Position numbers and translations under genes: made by a program
Shown: in pieces, positions 7,740-15,682 of the stretch
How the letters are laid out: every line of letters starts with the position of its first letter
Numbering within the stretch: position 1 is the first letter of the stretch
Notes under the pieces: generated by a model
Database searches by the model: none
Seen by the model: the letters and a program-made list of their open reading frames with translations, nothing else
Told to the model about the DNA's origin: nothing
From: CAZGVV01 sp964529155
Lineage (GTDB): Bacteria; Pseudomonadota; Alphaproteobacteria; Rickettsiales; SXRF01
DNA length: 31,381 nucleotides
Assembly (NCBI GenBank): GCA_964529155.1
Contig: CAZGVV010000018.1
Coordinates: forward strand, 1-31,381
Reading direction: 5' to 3'

Positions 7740-8726
7740 CTATAGATTTTGTTTCAATGGATATGGCGCGAGTGTAGCGCGATCAATATGTTGATTCCAC
7801 CAGGATGTGGTGCGTTTAATGCCGTCTTCTAATGAAATATGAGGTTTCCAGCCAAGCTCTCGATGGGCAAGTTCGCAGTTAAGTGAGAGTGAGGTTTTTA
7901 TGGTCGGTTGTGTGAGGTCATGCTCAATAGCAAGATTTTTACCTGAAGCGGTGATAATTTTCTTTACCACGTCAATAACCGCATGCGCTTTACCCAATCC
8001 ACAATTATAAAGACGGTATTTTTCGGGTTGCTTGGCGATGGCTGCTTCTACAAAATCGCATAAATCATCGACATGTAATAAATCGCGCTCTTCTTCACCT
8101 GTGCCCCAGACCGATATTTTATCAATAGCGGTCATTACTTTGGTGATGGTAGCGCCGAAAAAATGGCTGCGTTCTAGGTCGAATTTATCATAAGGTCCGT
8201 AAATATTGGAATGGCGGATCGCGGTGAATTTTGTGTTAGAAATACCGGCAAAAAATTCGCACATTTTTTCTAGATAAAGCTTGGTATTTCCTACGCCGAA
8301 ATAGCGAGGGTGGAGAGGAAAATTTGCATCAAAGTCTGTTTCTTTGAGTGGTGTAGAGCCGCTTTGATACATAACGGTGCAGGAAAAGAATATGACGTGC
8401 TTTACTTTTTTCTCAAATGCAGCTCGAAAAAGGTAGGAATTCATAACCGCATTATCGGTTACATGCATAAATGGCTTGGTTACAATATCCTTAGCCCCGG
8501 ATGTGGTGGCCGCAGCTTGCACCACAATATCCATGCCGCTGATAAGCTTCTCCAGTGTGGCGGGATCACGTAAATCTGCCTTGTGCCAAATGGCGTTTTT
8601 TAATGGATATTCGGGCCGATTGAAGCGTACGGCGTGGACCTCGTAATCAGGGTTTGCGGCAAAACGCTCGGCTATATTGCGGCCGACAAAACCCGTTGCA
8701 CCGCAAATAAGAATTTTTTGTTTCAT
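7740..8726 (-). CDS. NAD(P)-dependent sugar reductase/epimerase (extended SDR, GDP-fucose-synthase-like)
   Basis: Extended SDR of 328 residues starting MKQKILICGATGFVG. I chose the ATG at 8726 because AAGGA lies eight bases upstream; upstream in-frame ATGs at 8732 and 8756 are less well placed. Rossmann motif GATGFVG is at 9-15, the active-site serine region FFSCTVMY around 113-120, and RHSNIYGPYDKFDLERSHFF keeps the His (H188) that matches the catalytic acid region of GDP-fucose synthase. The normal YxxxK is altered: K149 lies in RYFGVGNTK, with Val four residues before it and Tyr seven before. It sits just after the ColD-like gene, the place ColC takes in colitose loci, so 4-keto reduction and/or epimerisation, or reduction of the added acetyl branch, are the likely jobs. 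Confidence 0.85.
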   Translation of the reverse strand: MKQKILICGATGFVGRNIAERFAANPDYEVHAVRFNRPEYPLKNAIWHKADLRDPATLEKLISGMDIVVQAAATTSGAKDIVTKPFMHVTDNAVMNSYLFRAAFEKKVKHVIFFSCTVMYQSGSTPLKETDFDANFPLHPRYFGVGNTKLYLEKMCEFFAGISNTKFTAIRHSNIYGPYDKFDLERSHFFGATITKVMTAIDKISVWGTGEEERDLLHVDDLCDFVEAAIAKQPEKYRLYNCGLGKAHAVIDVVKKIITASGKNLAIEHDLTQPTIKTSLSLNCELAHRELGWKPHISLEDGIKRTTSWWNQHIDRATLAPYPLKQNL

Positions 8727-8762
8727 CAACATATTCCTTAGAAATTTTAAGTGCAAAAAATA

Positions 8763-10061
8763 TTATGCTACGGTTCTTGCTCCCTGTTTAGCCATAAACT
8801 CATCCATGCAGGTGGCCACGTATGTGCATGCTTCCTCACTTATTGCATGGTGACAGCCAATGGCAAAGCCGCGGTTCATAATAGTGTTGCAATTTTCTAG
8901 CGTTCCCGAGACGCGATGTGGGTACATTTTTAAAGCAGGATGAAGTGCCATGTTTCCTGCAATAATGGGGCGTGTTTCTATGTTGTGGCGATTAAGAAAT
9001 GTGGTGAGTTCTTTGCGGCTAAAGGGTGTATTTTCTTTTAATGTAATGCAAAAACCAAACCAGCTGGCGACCCCGCCTTCTTGCTCATCTTGGAAGCGAA
9101 AGTAATTATTGTATTTGCTGAGTAATGTGCGGTAAGTGGCATGTGCTCGGCGGCGATTTTCTATGTATTGGACAAGCTTTGGCAGTTGCTGCATAGCCAT
9201 AACGGCCTGTACTTCCGTTGGCCGCAGATTGTAGCCAATATTAATAAAAATAAAGCGTGGGTCGATATCAGGATATTCCTGGATGTAGTGCTCTTTTTCA
9301 TCTGCTTCGCGGCTCCAGCCATGGGCGCGCAGTATGCGCATTAACTCGATAAGCGCAAAGTTATTGGTAAAGCAGAGGCCGCCTTCAAAAGTGGTGATGT
9401 GATGAGAATAATATAAACTCATTGTGCCAACGTCACCTAGTGAGCCGATATAGTGGCCCTTAAATTTTGCGCCCATGGATTCGCAGGTATCTTCGATGAC
9501 GTAGAGATTATGCTTTTTTGCTAACGCATTAATAATATCCATGTCACAGGGATTGCCATACACATGCACAAGCATAATTGCGCGCGTTTTTGGGGTGATG
9601 GCAGCCGCAAGCTTAGTGTAATCGAAATTATAGGTTGCAGGATCGCAATCCACAAATACCGGAATTAAATTATGCTGAATCAACGGCCAGACGGTAGTGG
9701 CCCAGGAAAGTGCGGGTACGATTACTTCGTCGCCGGGTTTTAAATGGCCGCGCGCATCGTTCCATGCCGGATTGGCCAGCGCAGCTACCGCCAAAAGATT
9801 GGCGCTGGAGCCAGAATTATTCATGAGAGCATATTTCGCATCAAAATACGCGGCTGATTTTTCTTCAAATGCGCGTACTTGCGGCCCCATAGTTACCATG
9901 GTGGAAAGTGACTGTGCCACCATGGCGCTGATTTCATCGGCACCAAATCCTGGTTCATGCAGGCGTACTGAAGGATTTTTAACATCAAATCCAAAATTAA
10001 AATGCTCAGCGCAATACGCGGTGATGTGTTGCTGAATGGCCTGAATATGCTTGTCTGTCAT
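8763..10061 (-). CDS. PLP-dependent 4-keto-6-deoxysugar 3-dehydratase (ColD/RfbH-like)
   Basis: DegT/DnrJ/EryC1 aminotransferase fold, 432 residues. In sugar aminotransferases the PLP-binding Lys sits in a KNITTGEGG-like loop; here the loop reads SLYYSHHITTFEGG, so H220 replaces that Lys. This change marks the ColD and E1/RfbH dehydratases, which use PMP to remove the C-3 hydroxyl. PLP-contact features include NSGSSANLL (82-90) and D191 in IEDTCESMGA. The cysteine cluster binding the 2Fe-2S centre of E1/RfbH is missing, with HGWSREAD in its place and no E3 reductase gene nearby, so the mechanism should be ColD-type (glutamate-regenerated PMP, no iron-sulfur). The expected product is a GDP-3,6-dideoxy-4-keto sugar, most likely a heptose from the upstream genes. 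It starts 15 bases after the dehydratase gene. Confidence 0.85.
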   Translation of the reverse strand: MTDKHIQAIQQHITAYCAEHFNFGFDVKNPSVRLHEPGFGADEISAMVAQSLSTMVTMGPQVRAFEEKSAAYFDAKYALMNNSGSSANLLAVAALANPAWNDARGHLKPGDEVIVPALSWATTVWPLIQHNLIPVFVDCDPATYNFDYTKLAAAITPKTRAIMLVHVYGNPCDMDIINALAKKHNLYVIEDTCESMGAKFKGHYIGSLGDVGTMSLYYSHHITTFEGGLCFTNNFALIELMRILRAHGWSREADEKEHYIQEYPDIDPRFIFINIGYNLRPTEVQAVMAMQQLPKLVQYIENRRRAHATYRTLLSKYNNYFRFQDEQEGGVASWFGFCITLKENTPFSRKELTTFLNRHNIETRPIIAGNMALHPALKMYPHRVSGTLENCNTIMNRGFAIGCHHAISEEACTYVATCMDEFMAKQGARTVA

Positions 10062-10076
10062 AAGGTGTTCCGTAAT

Positions 10077-11093
10077 TTAGCGCGTTAAAAACTGGTTGCC
10101 CTGTTTAACTCGCTCACGCCAATAATCTAATAAATCCTGCATGGTTCTTTCAAAGGGAATGTGTGGTTTCCAGCCGGTATGGGCTTCAAATTTAGCGGTA
10201 TTTGGCACCTGCAGGTCCGCGTCAATAAGGCGGAGGCGCTCAGGATCAGATTCTACCGTGATTTCATCTTTCATGGGAGAAAGAGATAGTAAATACTGCA
10301 GCATTGACTGAACAGTGCAAGTATATTGTCCACCAATATTATAATATTGGCCACCTTGTGGGTTTATGGTGACAAGCATGTAGTAAGCATTTACTGCGTC
10401 CCGTACATCGGCAAAAGTGCGTAAGGAATCCAGATTTCCAGTTTTAAGCACGGGAGCAATTTGCCCGGCTTCAATCATAGCGATTTGTTTGGCAAATGTT
10501 GATTCGGCAAATACGTCGCCCCGGCGTGGACCCGTATGGGTAAACATACGTGTGGTCATGACTTTCATGCCGTACGCCTCTGCATAATAACGGCCTATTA
10601 AATCAGTTCCTACTTTGGAAATGGCATAAGGACTTGCGGGATGAAATGTACATTCTTCATCAATGGGTAATTTTTCTTTTGGTACGCGTCCAAATACTTC
10701 TGAGCTGGCGCAGACATGGATTACTGCATCTTTCTTGTATTGCCGGAGCGCTTCCAGTACTCGGCTGGTGCCTTGGATATTGGTTTCGTAAGTATCTAAT
10801 GGCGCGGTAAAACTGGTTTTAGGGTAACTTTGCGCGGCTAAGTGGAATACGTAATCAGGTTGGCTCACGCGCACGGCTTCATTAATAGAATCGCTGTCAC
10901 GGAGATCGCCATAAAGTAGGTTGATACGTTCTTTGCGATTAATCTGCGGCAAAAGATGGGAAATATTGTCCAGTGGGCTGCGCCAGCGCGTAAGTCCATG
11001 AATTTCCCATTCTGTTTTTTCCAGCAAAAAATCGGCTAAGTGCGATCCGACCATGCCGGTGATGCCGGTAATAAATGCGATTTTTTTTGTCAT
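10077..11093 (-). CDS. GDP-sugar 4,6-dehydratase (GMD/DmhA-like), probably acting on GDP-heptose
   Basis: Extended SDR of the GDP-mannose 4,6-dehydratase family, 338 residues. Cofactor motif TGITGMVGSH is at 9-18, catalytic SSE at 130-132 (CASSEVFGRV) and an intact Y156-x3-K160 (PYAISK), the same spacing as GMD proteins. The substrate loop reads GLTRWRSPLDNISHL. The enzyme should give a GDP-4-keto-6-deoxy sugar. Two sources are possible: GDP-mannose, as in GMD, or GDP-heptose, as in DmhA of 6-deoxy-heptose pathways. Heptose is favoured because its ATGA start-stop overlap ties it to hddC, which makes GDP-heptose, and no mannose-activating gene is in the window. It is third in the gmhA-hddC operon. 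Confidence 0.85.
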   Translation of the reverse strand: MTKKIAFITGITGMVGSHLADFLLEKTEWEIHGLTRWRSPLDNISHLLPQINRKERINLLYGDLRDSDSINEAVRVSQPDYVFHLAAQSYPKTSFTAPLDTYETNIQGTSRVLEALRQYKKDAVIHVCASSEVFGRVPKEKLPIDEECTFHPASPYAISKVGTDLIGRYYAEAYGMKVMTTRMFTHTGPRRGDVFAESTFAKQIAMIEAGQIAPVLKTGNLDSLRTFADVRDAVNAYYMLVTINPQGGQYYNIGGQYTCTVQSMLQYLLSLSPMKDEITVESDPERLRLIDADLQVPNTAKFEAHTGWKPHIPFERTMQDLLDYWRERVKQGNQFLTR

Positions 11094-11815
11094 GTTGCTG
11101 CTTGTGGGGTTTTGTTCATATGTTGCACTAATTCTTCTTGAGCCCGCGCATAGTCATCTGGCATGCCGATGTCAATGAAATAACTGCATTTCTTCCAGGC
11201 AAGGGGCTTGAGTTCCGTAACAAAAGGCTGCTGGAAATCCGCTTCAAAGGAAAAATGATCAGGAAGTGAGTGGTGCTGAAAGAGATCAGGATTTATAATG
11301 TAATTTCCTGTACTAATCCAACCTGGTTGTGGCCTGCCGGGGTATTGGAATGCGGTGACGCATTGATGGGTATCGATCAGCGCTTCACCATATCGCCTAC
11401 AATCACGCATTTCGCGTAGTCCGATAGTAAGGGATGTTTTGGCCGTTATGTGCGCATCCCGCATAGCCGATAAGTTAATTGCAGCAAAAGAATCTCCATT
11501 CGCTACAAATAATGGGTGCTGGCAAGGGAATTCGGCCATTGCATAACGTAGCGCGCCGCCTGTCCCTAGGGGAGCTTTTTCCTGTGTATAAAAGAGTGGC
11601 ATGCCTTCAAATGTGGCACCAAAATAATCACGAATGACATAACCTAAATGATGCAGCGAAAGCACGACTTCATAAATACCTTGTGCTTTCAGATAACGTA
11701 GGAAATGCGCAAGAAACGGCTCACCGGAAATGGGGGCCATCGGTTTTGGAATTTCCTCGCCAATTGCTGATTTTAGCCGAGTTCCAAATCCTCCGGCTAA
11801 AATAATGGCCTGCAT
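11090..11815 (-). CDS. hddC: D-glycero-alpha-D-manno-heptose 1-phosphate guanylyltransferase
   Basis: Nucleotidyltransferase of 241 residues with the N-terminal signature ILAGGFGTRL (5-14) and EIPKPMAPISGEPFL for sugar-1-phosphate binding. The VANGDSF motif supplies the Mg2+-binding Asp. The length and close linkage to gmhA, hddA and gmhB match HddC, which makes GDP-heptose from GTP and heptose 1-phosphate. A mannose- or glucose-1-phosphate transferase is the alternative and cannot be excluded by motif alone. The ATG overlaps the gmhA stop by one base (TAATG) and the 3' end overlaps the dehydratase start by four, so three genes are translated as a coupled unit. Confidence 0.85.
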   Translation of the reverse strand: MQAIILAGGFGTRLKSAIGEEIPKPMAPISGEPFLAHFLRYLKAQGIYEVVLSLHHLGYVIRDYFGATFEGMPLFYTQEKAPLGTGGALRYAMAEFPCQHPLFVANGDSFAAINLSAMRDAHITAKTSLTIGLREMRDCRRYGEALIDTHQCVTAFQYPGRPQPGWISTGNYIINPDLFQHHSLPDHFSFEADFQQPFVTELKPLAWKKCSYFIDIGMPDDYARAQEELVQHMNKTPQAAT

Positions 11816-12432
11816 TAGGCGACTCTGCCGGAAGGGGTGCGTGCAGGATTATATTGTTCACCAAATAAATTTTCTTCGATTAAACCACAATAAATATGCC
11901 CAAGGATCATGTGGCATTCCTGGATTTTTTGGGTGTGATTGGAGGGTATGCATAGGCAGATATCAGATAAATCAACCATTTTCCCGCCGCTCATCCCGGT
12001 TTTTCCAATGGCCATTATGCCATTTGATTTTGCAGTTTCGATGGCTTTAAGGATATTGGGTGAATTGCCCGAGGTTGAGATGGCGATCAAAACGTCACCC
12101 GGTTTGCCGATGGCTTCTATTTGCCGGGAAAAAACATGTTCAAAGCCATAATCATTACTAATAGCGGTGAGAGCAGAGCTGTCTACAGTCAGTGCTAAGG
12201 CAGATAAACCAGGGCGTTTATAATTCAGTCGACTGACCAATTCTGCGGAAAGGTGCTGTGAGTCTGCTGCAGAGCCGCCATTGCCGCAAAACATAATCTT
12301 ATTGCCCTTTGTCAGTGCAGAAACGCAATGCTCTGTCATTTGGACTACTTGCTTAAGTAATGCCGTATCGGCTAACACTGCGTCAATGGCAGCCCGGGTT
12401 TGTTGAATGTCTTTTGTTATTGAATCGAGCAT
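11815..12432 (-). CDS. gmhA: Sedoheptulose 7-phosphate isomerase
   Basis: SIS-domain phosphosugar isomerase, about 205 residues. The signature CGNGGSAADSQHLSAEL is at 49-65, with ISTSGNSPNILKAI as the second phosphate loop and QECHMILGHIYC carrying the catalytic His near the end. GmhA turns sedoheptulose 7-phosphate into D-glycero-D-manno-heptose 7-phosphate, the first step of the GDP-heptose route. The frame stays open to 12573, but that would overlap the divergent gene. MLDSITKDIQQTR at 12432 matches the family's N-terminus; MVYG at 12444 is a second option, though the GGA is too close to it. First gene of the minus-strand operon running to 5982. Confidence 0.92.
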   Translation of the reverse strand: MLDSITKDIQQTRAAIDAVLADTALLKQVVQMTEHCVSALTKGNKIMFCGNGGSAADSQHLSAELVSRLNYKRPGLSALALTVDSSALTAISNDYGFEHVFSRQIEAIGKPGDVLIAISTSGNSPNILKAIETAKSNGIMAIGKTGMSGGKMVDLSDICLCIPSNHTQKIQECHMILGHIYCGLIEENLFGEQYNPARTPSGRVA

Positions 12433-12481
12433 GCCATAAACCATTTCCAGGATAATGAAATATGATAAACAAGGTGCGTCT

Positions 12482-14182
12482 ATGCGCAAGGTATTATTTT
12501 CTGAACAGGATGGCGCGGAGAACGGTCTGGAAAAAATAAATACATTAAACCGATGGATTGCATCGCATGGCAATTGCGTGGCGACTATTTTATGTATTAT
12601 TCCTGTTATTATTGCGTATTATCAAACGGTATTGCTTCTTACAGATTACGGTATTGCGTGGCAACTTGTTGAGGTCGGTTCGTGGAAACCGCAGATTGCT
12701 GCATGGGGATTCCCTTCGTCTTTCAGTGATATAAGGCATGGGTTGAATTGGCCTATTTTCGAATATATCCCCAGGATAACTCGCCCCTTATCTGACATAT
12801 TTGAGCTTTTTGATACACCATTTCGAGCCATGTTATGGAGAGAAGGCATGGTGTTGCCATCGTTATCTTTAACCTGGCCGCTCACACTTGTTGTTGCGCC
12901 ATTATTGCTTTTTAGCATAGTGAGAAGATTCAACGTCCAAGCTTGGATAGCACTGCTAATAGTCGCGCTTTATTTAAGCAATCCTGGCATATTATCTCTT
13001 GAGGTCATGCTGTTTCGCCCTGCAAAAGCTATTGCCAATGTATGTATTTTGCTGATTTTGTGGCTTGGAGCCGGACAGGATCGTAAGCGAAAAGAGGGGC
13101 GGGGTTTTGTAACACTGCATTTTGCAGGGTTAAGCCTCATTTTGCTGATTAGCTTATTTTTTGATGAGGTCGTGTCGGTGATATATCCGGCACTTGTTCT
13201 GTTATTTCCGCGATTGGTTTTTTATAATAAAAGGACACTGGCCTTATTTTTAAGTATTCCAGTGCTATATGCATCGGCGATTCGTTGGGCAATGCCTGCG
13301 CTTATTATACTGGCAGGGTATCCAGATCCCAGCCAAGGATATATTTCTGCCCAAGTGATGACGAAATTACTTTCGTTGAGATTACCATATCATGATTACG
13401 TTGTGACTTTAGGTAATATTATTGGCAATACGCAATCTATTGTAATGGACAGTTTTGGACTTATCGATCCGTGGCTTCCCAATACGTACTATTATACTTT
13501 TTTATTCTACATGATTGTTTACATGATAGCGGCATTTGTCGGTTTTGTTTTAGTGGCCGCCTGGAAAACGCAGCGGCTGTTTTCTATGGCACAGCAAATA
13601 CGGAAAATAGAGAGAAGTGTAAGAACAGAATCAGGGCTTATGTGGCGTATTTTCTGCGTAGTAGTCGCGGCTTTTATATATGAAGGCATATTGATGAGTG
13701 TGTCTTTGGGGGATGTTAGGCCGCGAGTATGGGGATTATACTATTACGGTGCATTTTGCGTTATATTCTTGCTTATATTTCTTGCATTAATATGGGAAAA
13801 AACACGGATGCCTTTGATGGCGGGCGTTGCGTTTACTATGACGGTTATGTGTGCGACTTTTTTTATTTTTCCAGCCACCAATCAAGCATACAAAGATGTG
13901 CATTATTATCCCTATAGCCCCGGCAGATTAGAAGGAATATTCGCCAATAAAGAAAACCGTTTTATTTTTTTGCGCTCTGATTCTGAATTTTTGTATACAA
14001 AAACAGTTGCGTTGCGTGATTCAGCAGTTTTTAAATCTACGATGCGTGGAATACCGCGTGAGTTGTCATTTGTGATTTATGAGCTGGGACTAACTCCTGA
14101 TCAAACATCCTGTGGAACGCATTACATAGATTTGGTATGGGAAGATTCTCGAGCAAAAATACTATGCAATAGTAATATTTAG
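12482..14182 (+). CDS. Polytopic membrane protein, unknown function
   Basis: 566 residues from the ATG at 12482, which has AAGG seven bases upstream; an ATG at 12455 would add nine residues. A short cytoplasmic N-terminus is followed by roughly ten to twelve hydrophobic segments (for example VATILCIIPVIIAYY, LTLVVAPLLLFSIV, FAGLSLILLISLFF, YGAFCVIFLLIFLALIW) and a soluble C-terminal ~100 residues. I recognise no domain. Its layout (long first periplasmic loop, many helices) resembles GT-C glycosyltransferases or polymerases, but no DxD/ExD signature is clear. It is AT-rich, divergent from gmhA with only about 50 bases between starts, and ends three bases from the convergent Rieske gene. It probably assembles or transfers the cluster's sugar; this is inferred from context only. 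Confidence 0.75.
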   Translation: MRKVLFSEQDGAENGLEKINTLNRWIASHGNCVATILCIIPVIIAYYQTVLLLTDYGIAWQLVEVGSWKPQIAAWGFPSSFSDIRHGLNWPIFEYIPRITRPLSDIFELFDTPFRAMLWREGMVLPSLSLTWPLTLVVAPLLLFSIVRRFNVQAWIALLIVALYLSNPGILSLEVMLFRPAKAIANVCILLILWLGAGQDRKRKEGRGFVTLHFAGLSLILLISLFFDEVVSVIYPALVLLFPRLVFYNKRTLALFLSIPVLYASAIRWAMPALIILAGYPDPSQGYISAQVMTKLLSLRLPYHDYVVTLGNIIGNTQSIVMDSFGLIDPWLPNTYYYTFLFYMIVYMIAAFVGFVLVAAWKTQRLFSMAQQIRKIERSVRTESGLMWRIFCVVVAAFIYEGILMSVSLGDVRPRVWGLYYYGAFCVIFLLIFLALIWEKTRMPLMAGVAFTMTVMCATFFIFPATNQAYKDVHYYPYSPGRLEGIFANKENRFIFLRSDSEFLYTKTVALRDSAVFKSTMRGIPRELSFVIYELGLTPDQTSCGTHYIDLVWEDSRAKILCNSNI

Positions 14183-14185
14183 GGA

Positions 14186-15091
14186 TTAGTTTTGGGCTGA
14201 TTGCGAGATGTGAATCGCCGTATCTTTTAGCGCATAATTAAATCCATACATGCTGGCAGTTGGATGTTTTAATGATAATTTTACAGGAGTAAAATTAAGG
14301 CCATGCCATGGACATGTGATTTTGCAATCATCACGTAAGGTTCCTGTAATTAATTCGGCCCCTTCATGAGGGCAGATGCCGGGCCAGAGAAGAATATGGT
14401 TGTCCTGAAGTTTAGTAATAAATGATAATGCGCCAAAATGATGCACGCTACATTGTTCTTTTATATTTTCTATAAAAATGGCTGCATTATCCTCTAGGCG
14501 CGGATAGATGGTATGATTGTGCAGCATGTTTGAAGTGTAGTAATTAACTGGGTCAGACGTGAATGCATAACCTGTTTTACGTAATGCATTTCGTTGGTTG
14601 CGAATGAAGGCATCTTCTTTTTGCAGGCGTATGTTTAGTCGTGTGAATTTTCGGTCTAGTGTGCGGTGTAAGGGTTTTAATAGCCAGTGCGAGCTAATAA
14701 TCCACTGCATGTTAAGATGCGCTAGTTCGCCCTGTTGTGTCCAATGCATGATATTGTGAATAAAAATAAGGCCGCAAAGAGTGAGGTTTTGGTAAAATAA
14801 TCCTTCTTTTATATAAATATCGCTGACCGTAATAAAAAAAGGCCACCGACCCCAGCGCATGAGGGAAAGAGCAAAATTATGCCCTAGGGCAATACGAACA
14901 TTTTTCAAGTACGTCTTATGAATATAAGGACGATGTAACTGGTCCATATGGTTCCAGTCCATGTCTTGTACTTTACCTTCACACGAATAATTAAATGCAC
15001 CGCGCGTGACGCGAATATTTTTTCCGAAAGACAGTAAATCTTTGACTAATTCGTCTGGTGTTTTGTATTTTAAAGGGGAAGAATTAGTCAT
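14186..15091 (-). CDS. Rieske oxygenase-like protein with reversed domain order
   Basis: 301 residues. A C-terminal Rieske 2Fe-2S domain is clear: C240-x-H242 in CPHEGAEL and C260-x2-H263 in CPWHGLNF. The N-terminal ~200 residues carry D50-x2-H53-x4-H58 (DQLHRPYIH), the iron-binding pattern of Rieske non-heme oxygenases, and EDAFIRNQR with D160, which resembles the third-ligand segment (ED-x2-I-x2-Q). Known oxygenase alpha subunits have the Rieske domain first and catalytic domain second; here the order is reversed. No ferredoxin reductase gene is adjacent; a 2Fe-2S thioredoxin-like protein is 7 kb away. Placed between the membrane protein and gmhB, it may hydroxylate or desaturate the deoxyheptose or its lipid carrier. 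The metal motifs are read directly; the function is inferred. Confidence 0.78.
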   Translation of the reverse strand: MTNSSPLKYKTPDELVKDLLSFGKNIRVTRGAFNYSCEGKVQDMDWNHMDQLHRPYIHKTYLKNVRIALGHNFALSLMRWGRWPFFITVSDIYIKEGLFYQNLTLCGLIFIHNIMHWTQQGELAHLNMQWIISSHWLLKPLHRTLDRKFTRLNIRLQKEDAFIRNQRNALRKTGYAFTSDPVNYYTSNMLHNHTIYPRLEDNAAIFIENIKEQCSVHHFGALSFITKLQDNHILLWPGICPHEGAELITGTLRDDCKITCPWHGLNFTPVKLSLKHPTASMYGFNYALKDTAIHISQSAQN

Positions 15092-15193
15092 GGTAAAAAT
15101 ATACTTCAGATATGTTTTGAAGATCTTTCATTCTTCCGCAGGGCATGGCATAACCTTTTAAAATAATCATTTTATGATAAATGAGATGCTAAG

Positions 15194-15682
15194 ATGCGCA
15201 AGGCCTTATTTCTTGATCGGGATGGCGTAATTAATAAAGACGCGGGTTATATCTACCGACCAGAAGATATTATATTTAATAATCAGATTTTTGTTTTAGC
15301 CCGAGCGGCATCTGCGCATAACTATTTAATTATTGTTATTACTAACCAGGCGGGAATTGGGCGTGGGTTTTATAGCGAAGCAGATTTTCATGCATTAATG
15401 CAATGGATGAGTAAGCGTTTTGCACAAGAAAATGCTCCTCTAGCAGCATATTATTTTTGTCCACATCATGCTGAGCATGGCCAGGGTATTTACCGAGAAG
15501 CATGTAATTGCCGCAAACCCAGGCCGGGCATGTTACTGCAAGCAAAAGCAGAATGGGATATCGATATGCCAGCATCCATTATGATCGGTGATAATGAAAG
15601 CGATATGCAAGCAGCTCAAGCTGCGGGTGTTGGCACTTGCGTGCTGTGGGATGATAATGTGCCATTGCACGTTGCCTTATAA
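15194..15682 (+). CDS. gmhB: D-glycero-D-manno-heptose 1,7-bisphosphate 7-phosphatase
   Basis: HAD-superfamily (IIIA) phosphatase of 162 residues. FLDRDGVIN at 6-14 provides the nucleophile and acid/base Asp, ITNQAGIGRG is motif II, and GDNESDMQAA is the Mg2+ motif. The zinc knuckle typical of GmhB is present: CPHH paired with CNC in CNCRKPRPGML. It removes the 7-phosphate after HddA, giving heptose 1-phosphate for HddC. The 3' end overlaps the convergent gene by 67 bases. Its start is divergent from the Rieske gene, with about 100 AT-rich bases between that should hold promoters for both. Confidence 0.93.
   Translation: MRKALFLDRDGVINKDAGYIYRPEDIIFNNQIFVLARAASAHNYLIIVITNQAGIGRGFYSEADFHALMQWMSKRFAQENAPLAAYYFCPHHAEHGQGIYREACNCRKPRPGMLLQAKAEWDIDMPASIMIGDNESDMQAAQAAGVGTCVLWDDNVPLHVAL

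Noticed and set aside
8763..10061. Sugar aminotransferase (4-amino sugar synthesis)
   Set aside because: The PLP Lys is replaced by His (H220), the hallmark of 3-dehydratases in this fold.
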